From contig OZ005600.1 in assembly GCA_963930655.1 (NCBI GenBank), forward strand, positions 871,501 through 935,500: DNA of 64,000 nt. The letters run 5' to 3'. This DNA is from Myrica gale. Its lineage: Eukaryota > Streptophyta > Magnoliopsida > Fagales > Myricaceae. The notes under the pieces were generated by a model. That model was not told where the DNA came from and did not search any database. It was given only the letters and a program-made list of their open reading frames with translations. The position numbers were made by a program, and so were the translations under genes. This document shows, one piece after another, positions 1 through 12,498 of the stretch; position 1 is the first letter of the stretch; each line of letters begins with the position of its first letter.

Positions 1-3000
1 TGGGAGAAATGCCTGTTCATATCATTGATTTCTTGAGGGAGCATAGTTCTAATGGAAGGGAATGCGGGGAAGACGAAATTGAGATTGATATTGATGATCT
101 CAGTGATGATACCTTGTTCACTTTGCGGAAGCTTTTTGATGACCATCTGCAGGTTAAACAAACAAACCACCCAAGAGCTGAACCTTGTGAAATTGAGGTA
201 TTTTCACAGCCTCCCCCAACCCTGAGTCTTCGTAGTTTTGTTTGCATCTCTGCCATTTTAGTTGAGAAATTCATGTCCCTGAATTCTCTTTTGCAGCTGT
301 TGAATGATTCTGGGCCAAGCAATTCATCCATGCAACCCTGCAAAGGTTACATTCTGTTTCATATAGATGCATATGTCTGTTCGCATGAGTTGCCCCTTAG
401 TGCTTACTAATTTCTTCTCCTATGTTTTGCCAATTTTTAGGGAATGACCTTGGTGACGAGGATGTTGACATTCGTGGAAATGAGCCTCCTATCTCAAGCT
501 ACCCTCCTCCTCTGGAGATAGAAAAGGATACAGCCCATAGAAACAACAAATGTGTTAGCCCAGGCAGCTCCAGTGGTAGGTTGAGTTTGTCATCATGTCA
601 TTTATGCTTGTGTTCTTTCTTAAAATTCATCCTTTACAGATTATTCCCTCGAATCAGGCTTGTTGGAGAGACAATTGTGATCCCCTGTGGTTTCATTCTT
701 GTCCAGATTATTGTCTGAGCCTATGTTTTGGAGCTCTATGTAGAAGGAGAATAATACATTAAATACTTTAAATACTTTATGCTTATACAAAACCATATGT
801 ACACATCTTTGTGATGAATTTGAATTCTCTTTGCTGCATTTAATGCAACTTGAGCTTTCATGAGAAGGAAAACATCTTCCCTTTTTATTCATGTTTCGGC
901 GACATATACTAGAATCCCTTAAACATCGGAATGTTACCAGATCTGAAGGAATTTATTTATTTATTCATATAGAAAAATTCCTTGCTTATTTGGGGACTTC
1001 TGCTGTTATGTTGCGCTATATGCAGTCTTAAGAAATTTCACATCATGCTTTTGCTCCAATTTTTGTGAGCCAATGGATACCATCTTGGAATCCTTTCGTT
1101 CTCATGTTACATGCTCCTTTTTTTTTGGGTGGGGGGAAGTACACCCCGTATCTATGTGCAAAAATAATCAACCCACTCAAATTCCAATTTGTTTTGTTAC
1201 GCTTCTCATGTTTAAAAAACAATCAATCCTCGCCCTCTGTTTGATTTGACCGTTGATGAAAAGTGATGTGAATTGACCAAAATGCCCTTCCAAGACAAAA
1301 TTAGAAAAATTAAAAATGAAAGTAAATAGAAAAATGAAATAGAATTTTTTTATTTTTTTATTTAGAAAGTATTACTTTTTTTATATCATTTTTTAATATA
1401 TTTTTTTTAAATTTTTGCCATTTTTATTAATTTTGTCTTTGAGTAGCATTTGGTCATTTCTTCGTGTGGTTTAAAGGCCAAATCTAACAGAGCGCGAGGA
1501 TTGATTGTTTTTGAAACATGAGATGTGTAATTAAACAAATTGAAACTTGAGGGGGGATGATTGATTTTTGCCGATAGATATGGAGCATATTTTGATTTCC
1601 CTTGTTTTTTTTCTGAAAAAAATTGTGTTCATTTATGGCTGTTTCTTTTTATTATCTGCGGATTCAGAGTCTTGTAGTTCTTCTGAAAGTGAAGCTGAAG
1701 GAGATCAAGCTTCAATTCCAAGGAATGCATCAAAGGTATTTGATGTTCAATCTAGTTTTATTGATAATAATTGGAACTGATATGTTTCGGTAATCCCTTT
1801 TTTGCACTTTCCTAATGAATTATTACCTTATGATAAAACAATTAGTTGAATTATAACACTCATAAGGATGGTTGACTCACTGTCCTGCCTCTGGTTCATT
1901 TGGGTTTTGTGGTATGGGCTGATGTTCAACCTTCACTACGCTTTATATTGTTCTTCAGATACCAGAAACCGGAGATTATGGAGCTCAATTAGATGAAAAG
2001 TTTAGCGCTGCTGATCCTCTTGAAGGAAATCGTGAGTGTATTATGTCGTTCTTTGGATATCATGGTATGTGTAGAGAAGAGATGTGGTTTCTGGAAACTA
2101 TCACATGAAAAAGCTATAAAAATAGAAAGTGCTGGCTGGAAGAGTTAAGTTTGTGCAACATATAATTTTCCTTTCCAAAATGTGTTGAGCTGGTTAGGTA
2201 TATTCCATTGAAATTGTATGTAGTATTTGTGCCATGCCATTGCTTCGAGTTATTGTATAATACCTAAACATTTAGCAGGCAAAGTTATCCTCAATCTGTT
2301 GCTTTTGTCTAACATGTAATGAATTTGGACTTGTAGTTCTAATTTACCAAAATACAGTGGACTACCTATTCTGCAATTTCCTTGGATATGACTTTTAAAA
2401 GTGACCTGGGAAATGGGTATTTGTAGCTTTTTCTGAGAGTTCAAGATGTCCTTACCAAATGCTGTAGTGACATTGTGTTCTGGATTTACTGTTTCGGTAT
2501 CTATACTTGGCCGCATTTGGTTTAAAAGAAGTTCTTTAGATGTGGAGCTGCGATAGGTGAAAACATTTCCTGTTATACGCGTCATGTATAAGAAGTTCTG
2601 TCCTACAGTGTCTCCACTGCCTTCTTGGATTAGGGGGAAAACTGTTCCAAATGAAAATTCTCACCCCATTACAAGCCTTTATCTGTTCCTGAAGGCTTGA
2701 AATATGGTTTAAGATACAACAGATTGTAAAAGATGTTGTCAGAAGGTAAGGAAGCGCTGTGGCCAGGGAACAACCTAGCTAAAGAAGGGAAAACCTGTCA
2801 TGCTTTGTGCCTCCCGATTGCCGGCTTTTATCTGTTGTTGAAACTAAACCCTACATGTAGCATCCAGCTTTGCGACCAAGATATTTAATTGCTGGCCTCT
2901 GTATGATTGGAACTCTCATGTGTACCCTTTGAAGTTGACATGGTTTGGACTATTTGACTGCTCTTTCAAGCTGACCTATTGCTATAAATTTACATTGCTG

Positions 3001-4073
3001 CTATTGCATTTCTGATACATCATTACTGCTGCACTCTGCTAATGCATTGCTTTATTCAGAATCTATTAGTGGATTAGATCAAGTTGAACCGACTTCCCAG
3101 CAAAAGCCAAGTAATATAGAGTCAGATTGCCGTCAAGATGGTAAGCTTAAGAGTGTGGAAGGAAACTGTCCTGTTAATCCTGGAGTAGTTTCCAACTGAT
3201 CGTTCCTTGAAAGTTGTAGGGGACAGTGTTCCAACTGAGAAGCTCTATAGGGCTGCTCTTCTGAAGAACCGGTTTGCTGATACGATCTTAAAAGCTCGAG
3301 AAAAGACACTGACACAGGTTTGTTAGGGACTTGGACATTTCTCTCTATTTTGGAGTTTTATGCGATCTGGATGTGATTGGATACAATTAATCTGACTGAG
3401 ATTAGGGTGAGAAGTGGGATCCTGAGAAATTGCGTCGAGAAAGGGAGGAGTTGGAATTGCAGCGGTGGAAAGGTTGCGACTTTATTCTTTTATGTGTTCT
3501 GTGCTGATATTTGTCTGCCTCTGTTTCAAAGACAAGGGTTGACCTTATGTGGGAAATACAGTTGTTAATAAAAAAAAACATTTTTTTTTGTCATGGACCC
3601 AGAAAAAACACGGTTACAAAGAGAAGCCAAGGCTGCTGAAGATGCTCGAAAGCGTGCAGAAGCGGAAGCTGCTGCTGAGGCCAGACGAAAGAGGGAGCTT
3701 GAAAGAGAAGCAGCACGGCAGGCATTGCTGCAGGTAAAGGAGCAGATAAATTAATGCATGTATAATGCGCTATCCCTCAGTTTTGTGGTAATATATTCTG
3801 TCTCTCTTGCAGATGGAAAAGACTGTTGAAATCAATGATAATTCTCGGTTTCTTGAAGATTTGGAAATGCTTCGCACTGCACCGGCTGAGCAATTACCGA
3901 GTTCTGTAGATGAGACGAGCCCAGATCACTCACAGGATGGCTTGGGTGGTTTCAAGTTTGGGGGCTCTAACCCCTTGGAACAACTTGGTTTGTTCATGAA
4001 AGTGGACGAAGAAGAGGAAGTTGAGCCACACTGCGATCCCGTAGATGATGTTGAGGAGGGTGAAATTGACTAA
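1..4073 (+). CDS. GTE: BET-family global transcription factor (GTE8/GTE10-like), 3' part
   Basis: Acetyl-histone reader of the plant BET family, acting in the nucleus; the bromodomain lies upstream of the window. Proposed exons: 1-197, 297-345, 441-575, 1668-1735, 1959-2031, 3060-3140, 3220-3317, 3406-3472, 3603-3733, 3813-4073. All phases join and give about 385 residues. The first exon is the NET domain (acidic [21 protein letters not shown]). Then come a Ser/acidic stretch, the [20 protein letters not shown] segment, a charged coiled coil rich in E/R/A/K, and a C-terminus [20 protein letters not shown] ending in DVEEGEID. That tail is diagnostic of the GTE8/9/10 (BET9/BET10) subgroup. The 5' end is cut by the window. 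The 79-base intron at 3141-3219 is the least certain part. A MITE occupies part of the 1.1 kb intron after exon 3. Confidence 0.93.
1149..1580. mobile_element. Fold-back MITE in a GTE intron
   Basis: The two ends are imperfect inverted copies of each other for well over 130 bases. The left arm runs from 1151 (TCTATGTGCAAAAAT) and the right arm ends at 1578 (ATTTTTGCCGATAGA). The blocks CAATCAATCCTCGCCCTCTG (left) and CAGAGCGCGAGGATTGATTG (right) pair almost perfectly. TA flanks both ends, which fits a TA target duplication. No coding capacity is visible, so this is a non-autonomous element. The superfamily was not assigned. Confidence 0.8.
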
Positions 4074-5503
4074 GTTTATATATACCCCTTTTTGTTTCAT
4101 TAATGAATTAACGAATAGAAATGAAGTTCGCTTTTCGTAATGAATATGCTGCATCCAATCAAGACTTGTGTCACCTCTGTTTTGCCCACCAACACAGGAG
4201 AAAAAAACTGCACAGTGACCAAAATTTAAGTTTAATAAAATAATACCAAAATAATTTTTTTCCCTTTTAAACTCATCTCTTCAATTACAATAAATAAATA
4301 AAATTTATTTAAATTATCTTTCTTTTCGTTGGTTTATTAACTCTAAACATCACTAAAAAAAGTTAATTTCTTCTAAATTGTGAGATTGAAATTATTGGAT
4401 ATATCTTTCTTTTCGTAATTAATTCTTTTTACTTTAGCCAATATATTCTCTATAATTTGCAAAAGTGAAAATAAATTATAGCAACATTTACAAATTCTAT
4501 GATCTCATACATACGTAACATACCCAGGACTGAGAGCAACAAATTTTTTGGATATCAGAACCTTAAAACTATGGTCTCTGCAAAGTCCATTCATGCGGGT
4601 TAAGAAAGAAGAAAATGAAGAAAAAAAAATAATTATAATCGAATTTATGTAACGCTAGGAACAATCTCTCCCGAATAATAATATATCATACAAGACATTC
4701 GGAATGTACATTAGTAGTTCCAACAAAACAATATAAAATTTAGGAAAATTTACTTTTTAGTCTCTAAGTTTTGGACACTTTCATTTTATTCATTCAGTTT
4801 CAACTTTTAAATTTTTAGTCATTGAGTTTTCATTGTTTGAAGAAATGGTCCTTCCGGCAGTCTGTCGTTCATATACTTAACGGAGCTCTATGACACGTCA
4901 GCAATTTTGACCCGGTCGACCGCTTCATGTAGAGGTCGACCGCTCACTTTCAACATATATACTCGGTCGACCGCTTTATGTGCCGTTGAACATATGAACG
5001 GCAGACTGATGGAAGGATCATTTCGTCAAAACAAGAGTTAAAACTGAATGACTATAATAAAAAACTGTCCAAAACTTAGATATTAAAATGTCAATTTCCC
5101 TAAACTTAGAGGGATCCATCTTTAAGACGAAGCGTGTCGGTTGTGGACAAAGTAAATTACTAAATTAACCAACAATAATGGACCGAGGGATGGTGACCGT
5201 TGAAACTTCTTTGAACGTTTTTTTTTTCTCTTATATTTATTTTATTCAGGACTACTCCACTGATCCTCGATAAGTTCGACAGTCTTCACAGGATTGACAG
5301 TATCAATGAACACACGGTCGCCTGACTTCTTTCTTTGTTAACGTCCGATCTTGAATTTCATTTCCTCTTTCCAAGTTTGAAGTTTTCCACACCAAACCGA
5401 ACCTTCTCTTTCTCTGTCTGGAAAGATTCCCGACATATTCCCACTCCTCGCGGGTTCTATCGAATCACCTTTCCCGGAATTTCTACTCCGTCCAAGGGTT
5501 TCA
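4074..5503. other. Intergenic spacer between the GTE and TLC genes
   Basis: AT-rich spacer between two genes on the same strand. It contains the fold-back element at 4739-5104. The last 250 bases before the TLC start are pyrimidine-rich and likely include that gene's promoter and leader. No open frame in it resembles a known protein. Confidence 0.7.
4739..5104. mobile_element. Fold-back MITE with GGTCGACCGC repeats
   Basis: Left arm (TTTAGGAAAATTTACTTTTT, then TCTAAGTTTTGGACA and TTCATTCAGTTT) is matched as an inverted copy by the right arm ending GGGAAATTGACATTTTAAT when read in reverse complement. The arms are about 70 bases with scattered mismatches. The core carries a ten-base motif GGTCGACCGC three times, at 4914, 4934 and 4975. 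It is non-coding. Confidence 0.75.
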
Positions 5504-6247
5504 ATGGAAATCTCAGATTCCTCGCTCCAACCACTCGTTCTCTTCTTCTCAATGTTCTTCTCGATCTACATAATTGGCTACTTCGTTGTCTTCCGTAATT
5601 GGAGCCCCAAGACCCGACCGGAAGCCTCCAGCTGCTTCATCTCCCTCGCCCACGGTACACCCGCTCTTTGCTTAGCCGCCTACTCTCTACTCGCCGACTC
5701 CAACCGCAGTTTCGCCTCGCCGAACACGAGACAACAGAACTTAGTCCTCGACTACAGCATTTCCTACTTCTTAATGGACTTTATCCACTACATCATCTTC
5801 TTCCCAGATGACGTCCTCTTCATTGCTCATCACTTGGCGACGCTCTTCGTCTCCCTCACGTGCCGGTACCTGGTCTACCACGGCGCATATGCTATACTGG
5901 TGCTCCTCATTCTCGCCGAGATAACCAGCGCGTGCCAGAACGCGTGGACGCTTGCGAGTGCCCGGAAGAACGACGTTGCATTCGCCGCTAAACTGTACGG
6001 TCTCTTGTCTCCACCTTTCTATACTCTGTATTCGATTGTTAGGGGCCTTGTGGGACCGTATTTCGTGTACCAAATGTGTGTGTTTTATGGGAGTGGCGCA
6101 GCGGAGAGTACGATCCCAAAGTGGGTGTGGGTTTCTTGGATTGTTGTAGTTGTGGCGGCTATTTCTGCTAGTATATTGTGGGTTTCGCATCTTTGGGTTG
6201 ACTTATATAGGGAAAGAACTAGAAAATTGGAAAAGAAAACAAGATAG
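5504..6247 (+). CDS. TLC domain-containing membrane protein (At5g14285-like)
   Basis: Intronless 247-residue multi-pass membrane protein of the TRAM/LAG1/CLN8 (TLC) family. Family members act in lipid sensing or metabolism in the endoplasmic reticulum and other membranes; the substrate of this branch is not known. Several hydrophobic spans are visible: about residues 11-30, 46-62, 80-98, 105-120, 128-145, 165-190 and 208-230. The TLC signature is present as YFLMDFIHYI followed by an adjacent HH pair (IAHHLATLF). The tail is basic (RERTRKLEKKTR), as expected for a cytosolic or ER-retained end. The ATG at 5504 begins MEISDSSLQP and precedes the first span directly. The best relative I recall is the Arabidopsis At5g14285 type, which sits near BET9, as this gene sits beside a BET gene. 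Confidence 0.88.
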   Translation: MEISDSSLQPLVLFFSMFFSIYIIGYFVVFRNWSPKTRPEASSCFISLAHGTPALCLAAYSLLADSNRSFASPNTRQQNLVLDYSISYFLMDFIHYIIFFPDDVLFIAHHLATLFVSLTCRYLVYHGAYAILVLLILAEITSACQNAWTLASARKNDVAFAAKLYGLLSPPFYTLYSIVRGLVGPYFVYQMCVFYGSGAAESTIPKWVWVSWIVVVVAAISASILWVSHLWVDLYRERTRKLEKKTR

Positions 6248-7059
6248 AAATTATTAAGATTTTATTGTTTTAATTTCGGGGACAAATTCGAAATTAACAT
6301 TCCTTTTTTAGCCTTGTAGCAATGTATGTTCCTAGCTAGAATAAGAAATGGGTTTCGTGGGGATATATGTATCTGTTTGCTTGGAGCCTTGTACTTTCGA
6401 TGCAGTATTTCTGATGAAATGGAAATGTTCTGAAGTGTTATTTATTTATTTGTTAAATTTCTTTTTCGGATTCAATTATTTGACTTTTGGATAGTCTGTT
6501 AGCTTTTGAGATTAAGAGGAAACAACGCCTGCTTTGCTGGTATCAATGGACATAATTTTAATAAACTTTGGAAGTATCCAAATGGGGTTGCATTTGATCA
6601 AAGAGAGACAAATTATCGAAAATCAAGCTGCAACTTTAATAGAGCAATAGGTAATTTACAAATATTACTGTTTCATATTAGAAGATCACTATATATCTTT
6701 TTTCTCTCTTTGATAGATAATTTAGAAAAGAGGGTGCAACATTCTTGAAACATTGAAGTCCTAAACCTTCAGTCTAGGACCAAAGTGTGATTTATGTCTA
6801 GAGCAATGCATTCAGTTGAGCCTAACTTGTGACATCCAACCCCATTACTGTGCGAGCTAGCATTCAGGGGCTGGCAATTGCAGAACCTCACGTTCTCACT
6901 TAATAAAGGTAAATATCCCACTGTTTATGCCAATCTTGAGAGTAATGCATAATGTGTTTCACTGATGTTGAGAACAAACATCAAACCGTGGTTGTAGAGA
7001 TGAGTAGGATATGTAAGATGACAAGGTTTATTTAATGAGCAGCAGTGGCTTTCTCTTGG
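6248..7059. other. Spacer between the TLC gene and the LHT pseudogene
   Basis: These 800 bases lie between the convergent TLC gene and the degenerate transporter copy. They include the probable TLC 3' untranslated region in the first 200 bases. No gene, repeat pair or RNA gene was recognised in the rest. Confidence 0.6.
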
Positions 7060-8575
7060 TGTATGAAGCGGTTTAAGAGTAGAACTTGTAGTACGATGTT
7101 TCTTAGCCCTCCAATAGGTGAGAGAATCATCATCAGGATGCCCAGTGTCATGCAGATCTGAAATCAAGCAAGCCAAAGTAGTTTGAACTGATTTTGAATT
7201 TTAAAGGAGATGGAAGTACAATGAGGACATGATGCTGGGGAGCTTAAGAATGATACAGGAAAAACTTAAGCATTGGTATGAGATCCTTTGTTGCAAGGCA
7301 TTCCTTACTGAATATGAGTCTTATGCTTATAACATTTCATTTTTGTTTCTTAGAGGAATAAGCTTACAAAGTATGTTGTTGGCGCAAATGCAAATCCTCC
7401 AAAGAATCTCAAAATTCCACCAAAAAGGAGAAGGGTAATAGTACCTGAGGGTGTTACTTGCTCTTAGGCACACAGTACCTGATGATGAGGAAATTTACTT
7501 TCCAACCTACGAAGTGCGTGCAACAAAATGAAGGATTGATGTAGGCCTAAAAATGCATCTTCTTTAACAAAACAGTTTCTATCATGTCAAACACTGGCAT
7601 TGCATATATCCACAGCAATACATTAAAATTCTTGAGAAATAAACACATCTTAGTCCCTAGGTTATGGGAAAGAGCTAGCAAAGAGCAAACCTGATAGCTG
7701 CCAATAACATGTATGACAACAAATATGTTGGCTGCTATGACAAGACGTTCGGGTGTCTCTAGTGTGATGAGGATATTGCCAAGTATATGATACCCAAGGA
7801 GAGCAACTGGAACGTAGCACAAAGCCTCAAGAAGGTAGACAACAAGCACTCCTCTCCTCATAGGCCTCTTGGATGGTTTCTCAGGTATGGAGGGGATTGT
7901 TGCTTGGATCTCTAAAACCACTTTGTGTTCTTCAAAAGCAAGCTACATCGCCCTAAGGTAGTGAAGAAGTTAAAGACCGTTCCTGCCCTGCTAGAGGATT
8001 TGCAGCCATATTCAACATCAAGCTGAACACCCTGGTTGTGGGAACTTCTTCTGCGTGATACTTGAATGTTTGTTTATTTATTTATTTTTTTTGTCTTTCA
8101 GATTTATTTGTTCCAGTTGTTATTTAAGTAGTCCTTAAAGAGTTCCACGTAACTTTTGACTAATTTCAAAATTTTCTTCCTCCAACCATGATATCCCCTG
8201 ATTTCTTCATAGACTAGCTTTATGCCACATCTGACCAATGAGATTACCTCGAGACATGACTGCTACGGCCAAAGAAACTCTTGACATGGAGTTGAAGTTT
8301 GGGAGGTAAGAGAGTACAAAGTGAACTGAAGCGAAAATCATGATGAAGTGGGTTGTTTTGATTTATTCGCTATCTTTGCGAAGTATTTTATGGACTTTCG
8401 GCAGCGATTTTCCAACGTTGACCATGTACAGTGTACACAACGTCCACGTCTACTGCTCAAATGAGCTGTTTCAAGTTTTTCTCCAAAGGCTTGTTGACCA
8501 GATCATGATACTCAGCAAAGATAGCAAATAATATACCGATCATACCGTTTTCTAGGAACCATTTCCTTCTGCTCT
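7060..8575 (-). pseudogene. Decayed lysine/histidine transporter (LHT) copy
   Basis: A 5'-truncated tandem copy of the transporter at 9048-12498. Recognisable pieces on the minus strand, in order: exon 3 remnant at about 8240-8575 (VHFVLSYLPNFNSM); exon 4 at about 7691-8040 (GTVFNFF ... [19 protein letters not shown] ... [11 protein letters not shown]); exon 5 at about 7545-7608 ([20 protein letters not shown] then a stop); exon 6 at about 7370-7440 ([13 protein letters not shown]); a worn exon 7 near 7200-7245; and the last exon at about 7070-7160 (MILSPIGGLRNIV). Lesions include a frameshift with stop after the GTVFNFF segment near 7935, a stop right after KKMHF, extra bases before the FGG motif, and a small deletion in the C-terminus that puts YKFYS out of frame. 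Exons 1-2 are absent. It could still be transcribed, but no full transporter can be made. Confidence 0.88.
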
Positions 8576-8626
8576 TTTGAACGTCCATGTAACTGCAATT
8601 AATGCGAACACAGCTCTGCTTGATGT

Positions 8627-8651
8627 GAGAGAGAGAGAGAGAGAGAGAGAG
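8627..8651. repeat. GA dinucleotide microsatellite
   Basis: About twelve GA units in a row on the plus strand, just upstream (relative to the minus strand) of the surviving part of the LHT pseudogene. A simple sequence repeat, probably length-polymorphic. Confidence 0.9.
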
Positions 8652-9047
8652 GTTTATGGTTACGATAGAAGGAAACACCGCACTGCGTTCGCATATATAA
8701 TTGCGTTTAAGAAGCATGTAACGAGTATACCCACTTCACAAAAAACAAAGAAAATCACAACTAGAAGGGGTAACAAATCTGTCCATGTATACAAACCAAA
8801 ATATCCAAGAAAACAGTGAAAGGCCTATAGGAATTCCCCCTTCTTGCGTCGAATTTCCTTCCTCACAGACAGAGCAAGGTATAATAAAGACAACCCACTT
8901 GTGTCGCATTAATGTTACTAAACTCTGTTGAGACGTATAGTCTGCCCACTATTGACAAGATCATCAGCAGCATCACTGGATTCCTTTTATCCATAAGATT
9001 GAAGTCGCAGGGGCCAAGTACATGCCTGCCTCGCTTGGGAGGGTGCT

Positions 9048-12000
9048 TTACGAGTAAAATGTGTAAGTCTTGGCTTTAACTACGATAGTCCTCAATCCTC
9101 CAATAGGTGCTAAAACCATCAATAGAACACCAAAAACGATGCAGATCTGAAATCATTGAAGCCAAATAAGATTTCACTATGTTTTTGGGGTTACTAGAGC
9201 CAAATAATAAGATCGAATTAAGTTTGAATTTCCAATCATAGGAAAATTAAGCATGAATCAAGTTTGCATTACCCAGTTACAACACCAAGATAGGCTGAAC
9301 TTCTTTGGTTTGTAGATAGCAAGCCACATGATGCATGGGAGCTGAGGAATGGAAACAAGAAGAGTCAGATAATGCAAACGAACAATTAACATTATGCTCC
9401 ATCCATATTAGGCATGGCTTAAAAGATTTAAAGCAGAATGTTGCTCACAAAGTAGGTAGTCGGGGCAAAAGCAAATCCTCCAAAAAAGGAAAGAAGACCA
9501 CCGAAGAAAGGGAAGGTAATGGCGAAGAACATAGTGAATGCTGCAATAGAGACATGTTTTATAAGTTAGAGCTCAATCCAACCACTGGTTTGTGATCCCC
9601 CCCACCATCCTCGGGCATATAAGCAGAAGGAAAATGGAAAGAGAAGGGAGGGAAGGAGAAGGTTGCTTACCCACGTATACATTGCGTACAATGAAACGAA
9701 GTGTTGTACTTGGGGTGAAGTGCAGTTTCTTTACCATAACAGTTTCTATCATGTCAAAAACCGGCATTGCATAAATCTACATAAACAGACAGAAAACAAA
9801 GTTTGTTCAGTTTTATGTGTTAATTGATTGATCGGAGGAAATATGCTCCAGAGTTTGAATGTCACCTGATAGCTTCCAATAACGTGGATGACAACAAACA
9901 TGTTAGCCATTGCAATAAGCCACCTAGGCTTCTCCAATGAGAGGAGAATATTATCTTCTACATTATTTCCGAATATCCAATAACCAATCAGAGCAACAGG
10001 GAAGTAGCACAAAGCCACGACTATGTAGGCAACGACGACTCCTCTCCACATGGGTCCTTTGGAGGGCTTTTCAGGTGTAGAGGGGATTGTTGCTTGGATC
10101 TCGAGTACCACATTGTGCCCGGCATAGGCGAAAGCCACATCACCCAATGCACTAAAGAAGTTGAAAACTGTTCCGGAAGTAGACTTGGCTTTGTAGCCAT
10201 ACTGAACATCATTCTGAACACCTTTGTCGACAGAAGCTACCCAAGCAATTGTAGAGTAACTGCCAGACAATATAACAATTACAAGTTAGCACAAGTACTG
10301 TCACAGAGCTGATGACTTTAGATTAACCTTTGTTGCGCCTTGTAACGAAAGCCGGCACATGTAGTTAGAGAAATGGAATGCAAGATGTAGAGTATACCTT
10401 AAAGACATGACTGCTGCAGCCAAAGAGACGCCAGAGATGGAGTTGAAGTTGGGGAGGTGGGAGAGCACGAAGTGAACGGAAGAAAAGATCATAATGAAGT
10501 AGGTCAATTTCATCTTTTTACAATCGGTGCAGACGGTGTCATGGAACTTCTGCAGCGATGTCCCACCCGTGACCATATACACTATGTTAACTCCAACTTC
10601 AACGATGAGTTGTTGGGGCACCACGATGTAGAGACCAAGTTTTTCACCAAAAGCATACTGACCCAATTCATGGTATCTATCAAACCGTCTTCCTGGTACC
10701 ATCTCGTGCATCTCAACCATTTGCCATAGAGTGTACAAAGTGATTATCCATGATAGGATTAGTATGGCCACGCCAGGGCCCCTGAAATTTGTTCAAGGAA
10801 AGCTCAATACATAACATGTTTCTCTGTTTTGTTTTGTTTTGCTTTTTTTTTTTTTTTAAGAAAGGGAGGGGCGGTTTGTAAGGGTGTTCAATCACTAAAT
10901 CAACGCAATAAAGAAAGAATATCAGAATGGTGGAAGTGTTAAAAAATATAATTGAAATAATAAAATCTACTGCCAGCCACTTATGTGAAGCTGTCATTTC
11001 AAACTTTTGTTCTTCTTCTTATATGGTATCGGAGCAGAGACTTCTTCATGTATAGTAGATGCAATTTATTGAGCAATTCTAGAACAGCTATTGTATGGAA
11101 GTAAGGATGATGTAAACATACCATCCGAGCTCTGACATGGCGTAAGGGAGACTGAGGACACCAGCTCCAACCATGGCAGTGACATTGTGGAAAGCAGAGT
11201 ACCACCATTTTGCATTCCTAGACGAACTAATGGGAAGCCATTCGTCAATAGCCTTCTGCTTCGCTGATTTCTCATCGACCTGTACTCGGCAATTGCACAA
11301 TTCTTCGTTAGTATCAAGGAAGCTGAAGAGGGGTCTATAATCGAAAATTATCGCAACAGTCCTGAGCTCATAAGATGTGAAAGAAGCCTTTTATAGTGCC
11401 AAATCACCAGCTCATAAGATGGCTGGCCCGTGAATGACTTGGTTGTAATTAAAATATGTATCCGTGGGAGAAAGTTCACTGCAAGTTGGCGTCAATTACA
11501 ATATAAAGGAATAGTTAACATGGGTATGCTGTTGCCAGCACATGATGGCCATTAATTATACGCCATATCTTAGGTGTTTTTAGTCAACTTGTTTGACAGG
11601 TCAGGCCAAAAGAAAAGTGAAATAAGAACAATAAGATGAACAACTACTTGGTTGCAGACACCATCATATGTGTTCCTTTCAATCTCACTGGACCTCCATG
11701 CGGGGTCCGTGCAGGTCAGTTGCATGGAATCGTTTTCGATTTTACTAGAGGTTGTATGAAAAGTCAAAGGTAATTAGGTGCCGAGAGAAGATGGGTACAC
11801 CGTACACTTTAACCAAGCGGCTTATGGGGTCCTTCTCTAGCCAAGTGTGTTGTTTCTGACCCTTTTGGTAAACCCTTTTCAGCTCATGCTTTGGAAAAAT
11901 GAACAAGACTGGCTAGTACAGAAACAAATTTAACCATTTTCCTCCTCAAGAAAATAAGAAAGAGAAATCATTTTGGTCTCAACAATATCCTTTCAGAGAT

Positions 12001-12498
12001 TCAGAAAATAGAGACAAAAAAAACTACGAGAAGAAGAAGATTAGCGACTATGATGTTGCAGTTATATCATCACAAAAGGAAGAACAGCAGGGAGAGAGCA
12101 ACCAGGCTATGAATCCCTCTGAATTAGATCCTATTATATATGCACTTGTTTACATTCATCTCGTGAATGTTGCTAAGTTGTAGTTTAAGTTTCCATCAAA
12201 GAGGGATCACCCAATTGAGAACAAATTAATAATTAATTTACAGTCCTAGTGAGTTTCATTTTCTTTTCGTATGAGCAAATGGGATTTGATGACAACTGTA
12301 GAAATCCATGTAACCAAATGGAATATGCATCACAAAAATGTGGAGGAAAAAGTAAAAACAGTTGAGAGAGAAAAAAGCTAAACTCCAACAATTTCGGAAA
12401 GTCTCGTACTTCTACAGGGATCGGAGGGGGAGGGGGAGAGAGAGACTTACGTCAGTGTGTTCGTATGGGTTCTGGGCAGTCGGAGCCTGAGTTCCCAT
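9048..12498 (-). CDS. LHT: Lysine/histidine transporter (LHT family amino acid permease)
   Basis: Plasma-membrane proton-coupled amino acid importer of the AAAP superfamily, complete at 449 residues. Exons on the minus strand: 12451-12498, 11122-11279, 10398-10781, 9866-10259, 9671-9776, 9449-9540, 9273-9341, 9048-9146; all phases agree. Landmarks in order: [132 protein letters not shown] and [12 protein letters not shown], ending TYTFYS. These are hallmark LHT segments and about eleven membrane spans are expected. The start ATG at 12498 opens [16 protein letters not shown], a short acidic N-terminus like LHT1. No broken residue was found. Compared with Arabidopsis, gene order suggests the LHT6 locus (At3g01760). 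Confidence 0.93.

Noticed and set aside
5771..6190. 139-codon open frame on the minus strand inside the TLC gene
   Set aside because: Fully antisense to a clear membrane protein, and its translation has no recognisable domain.
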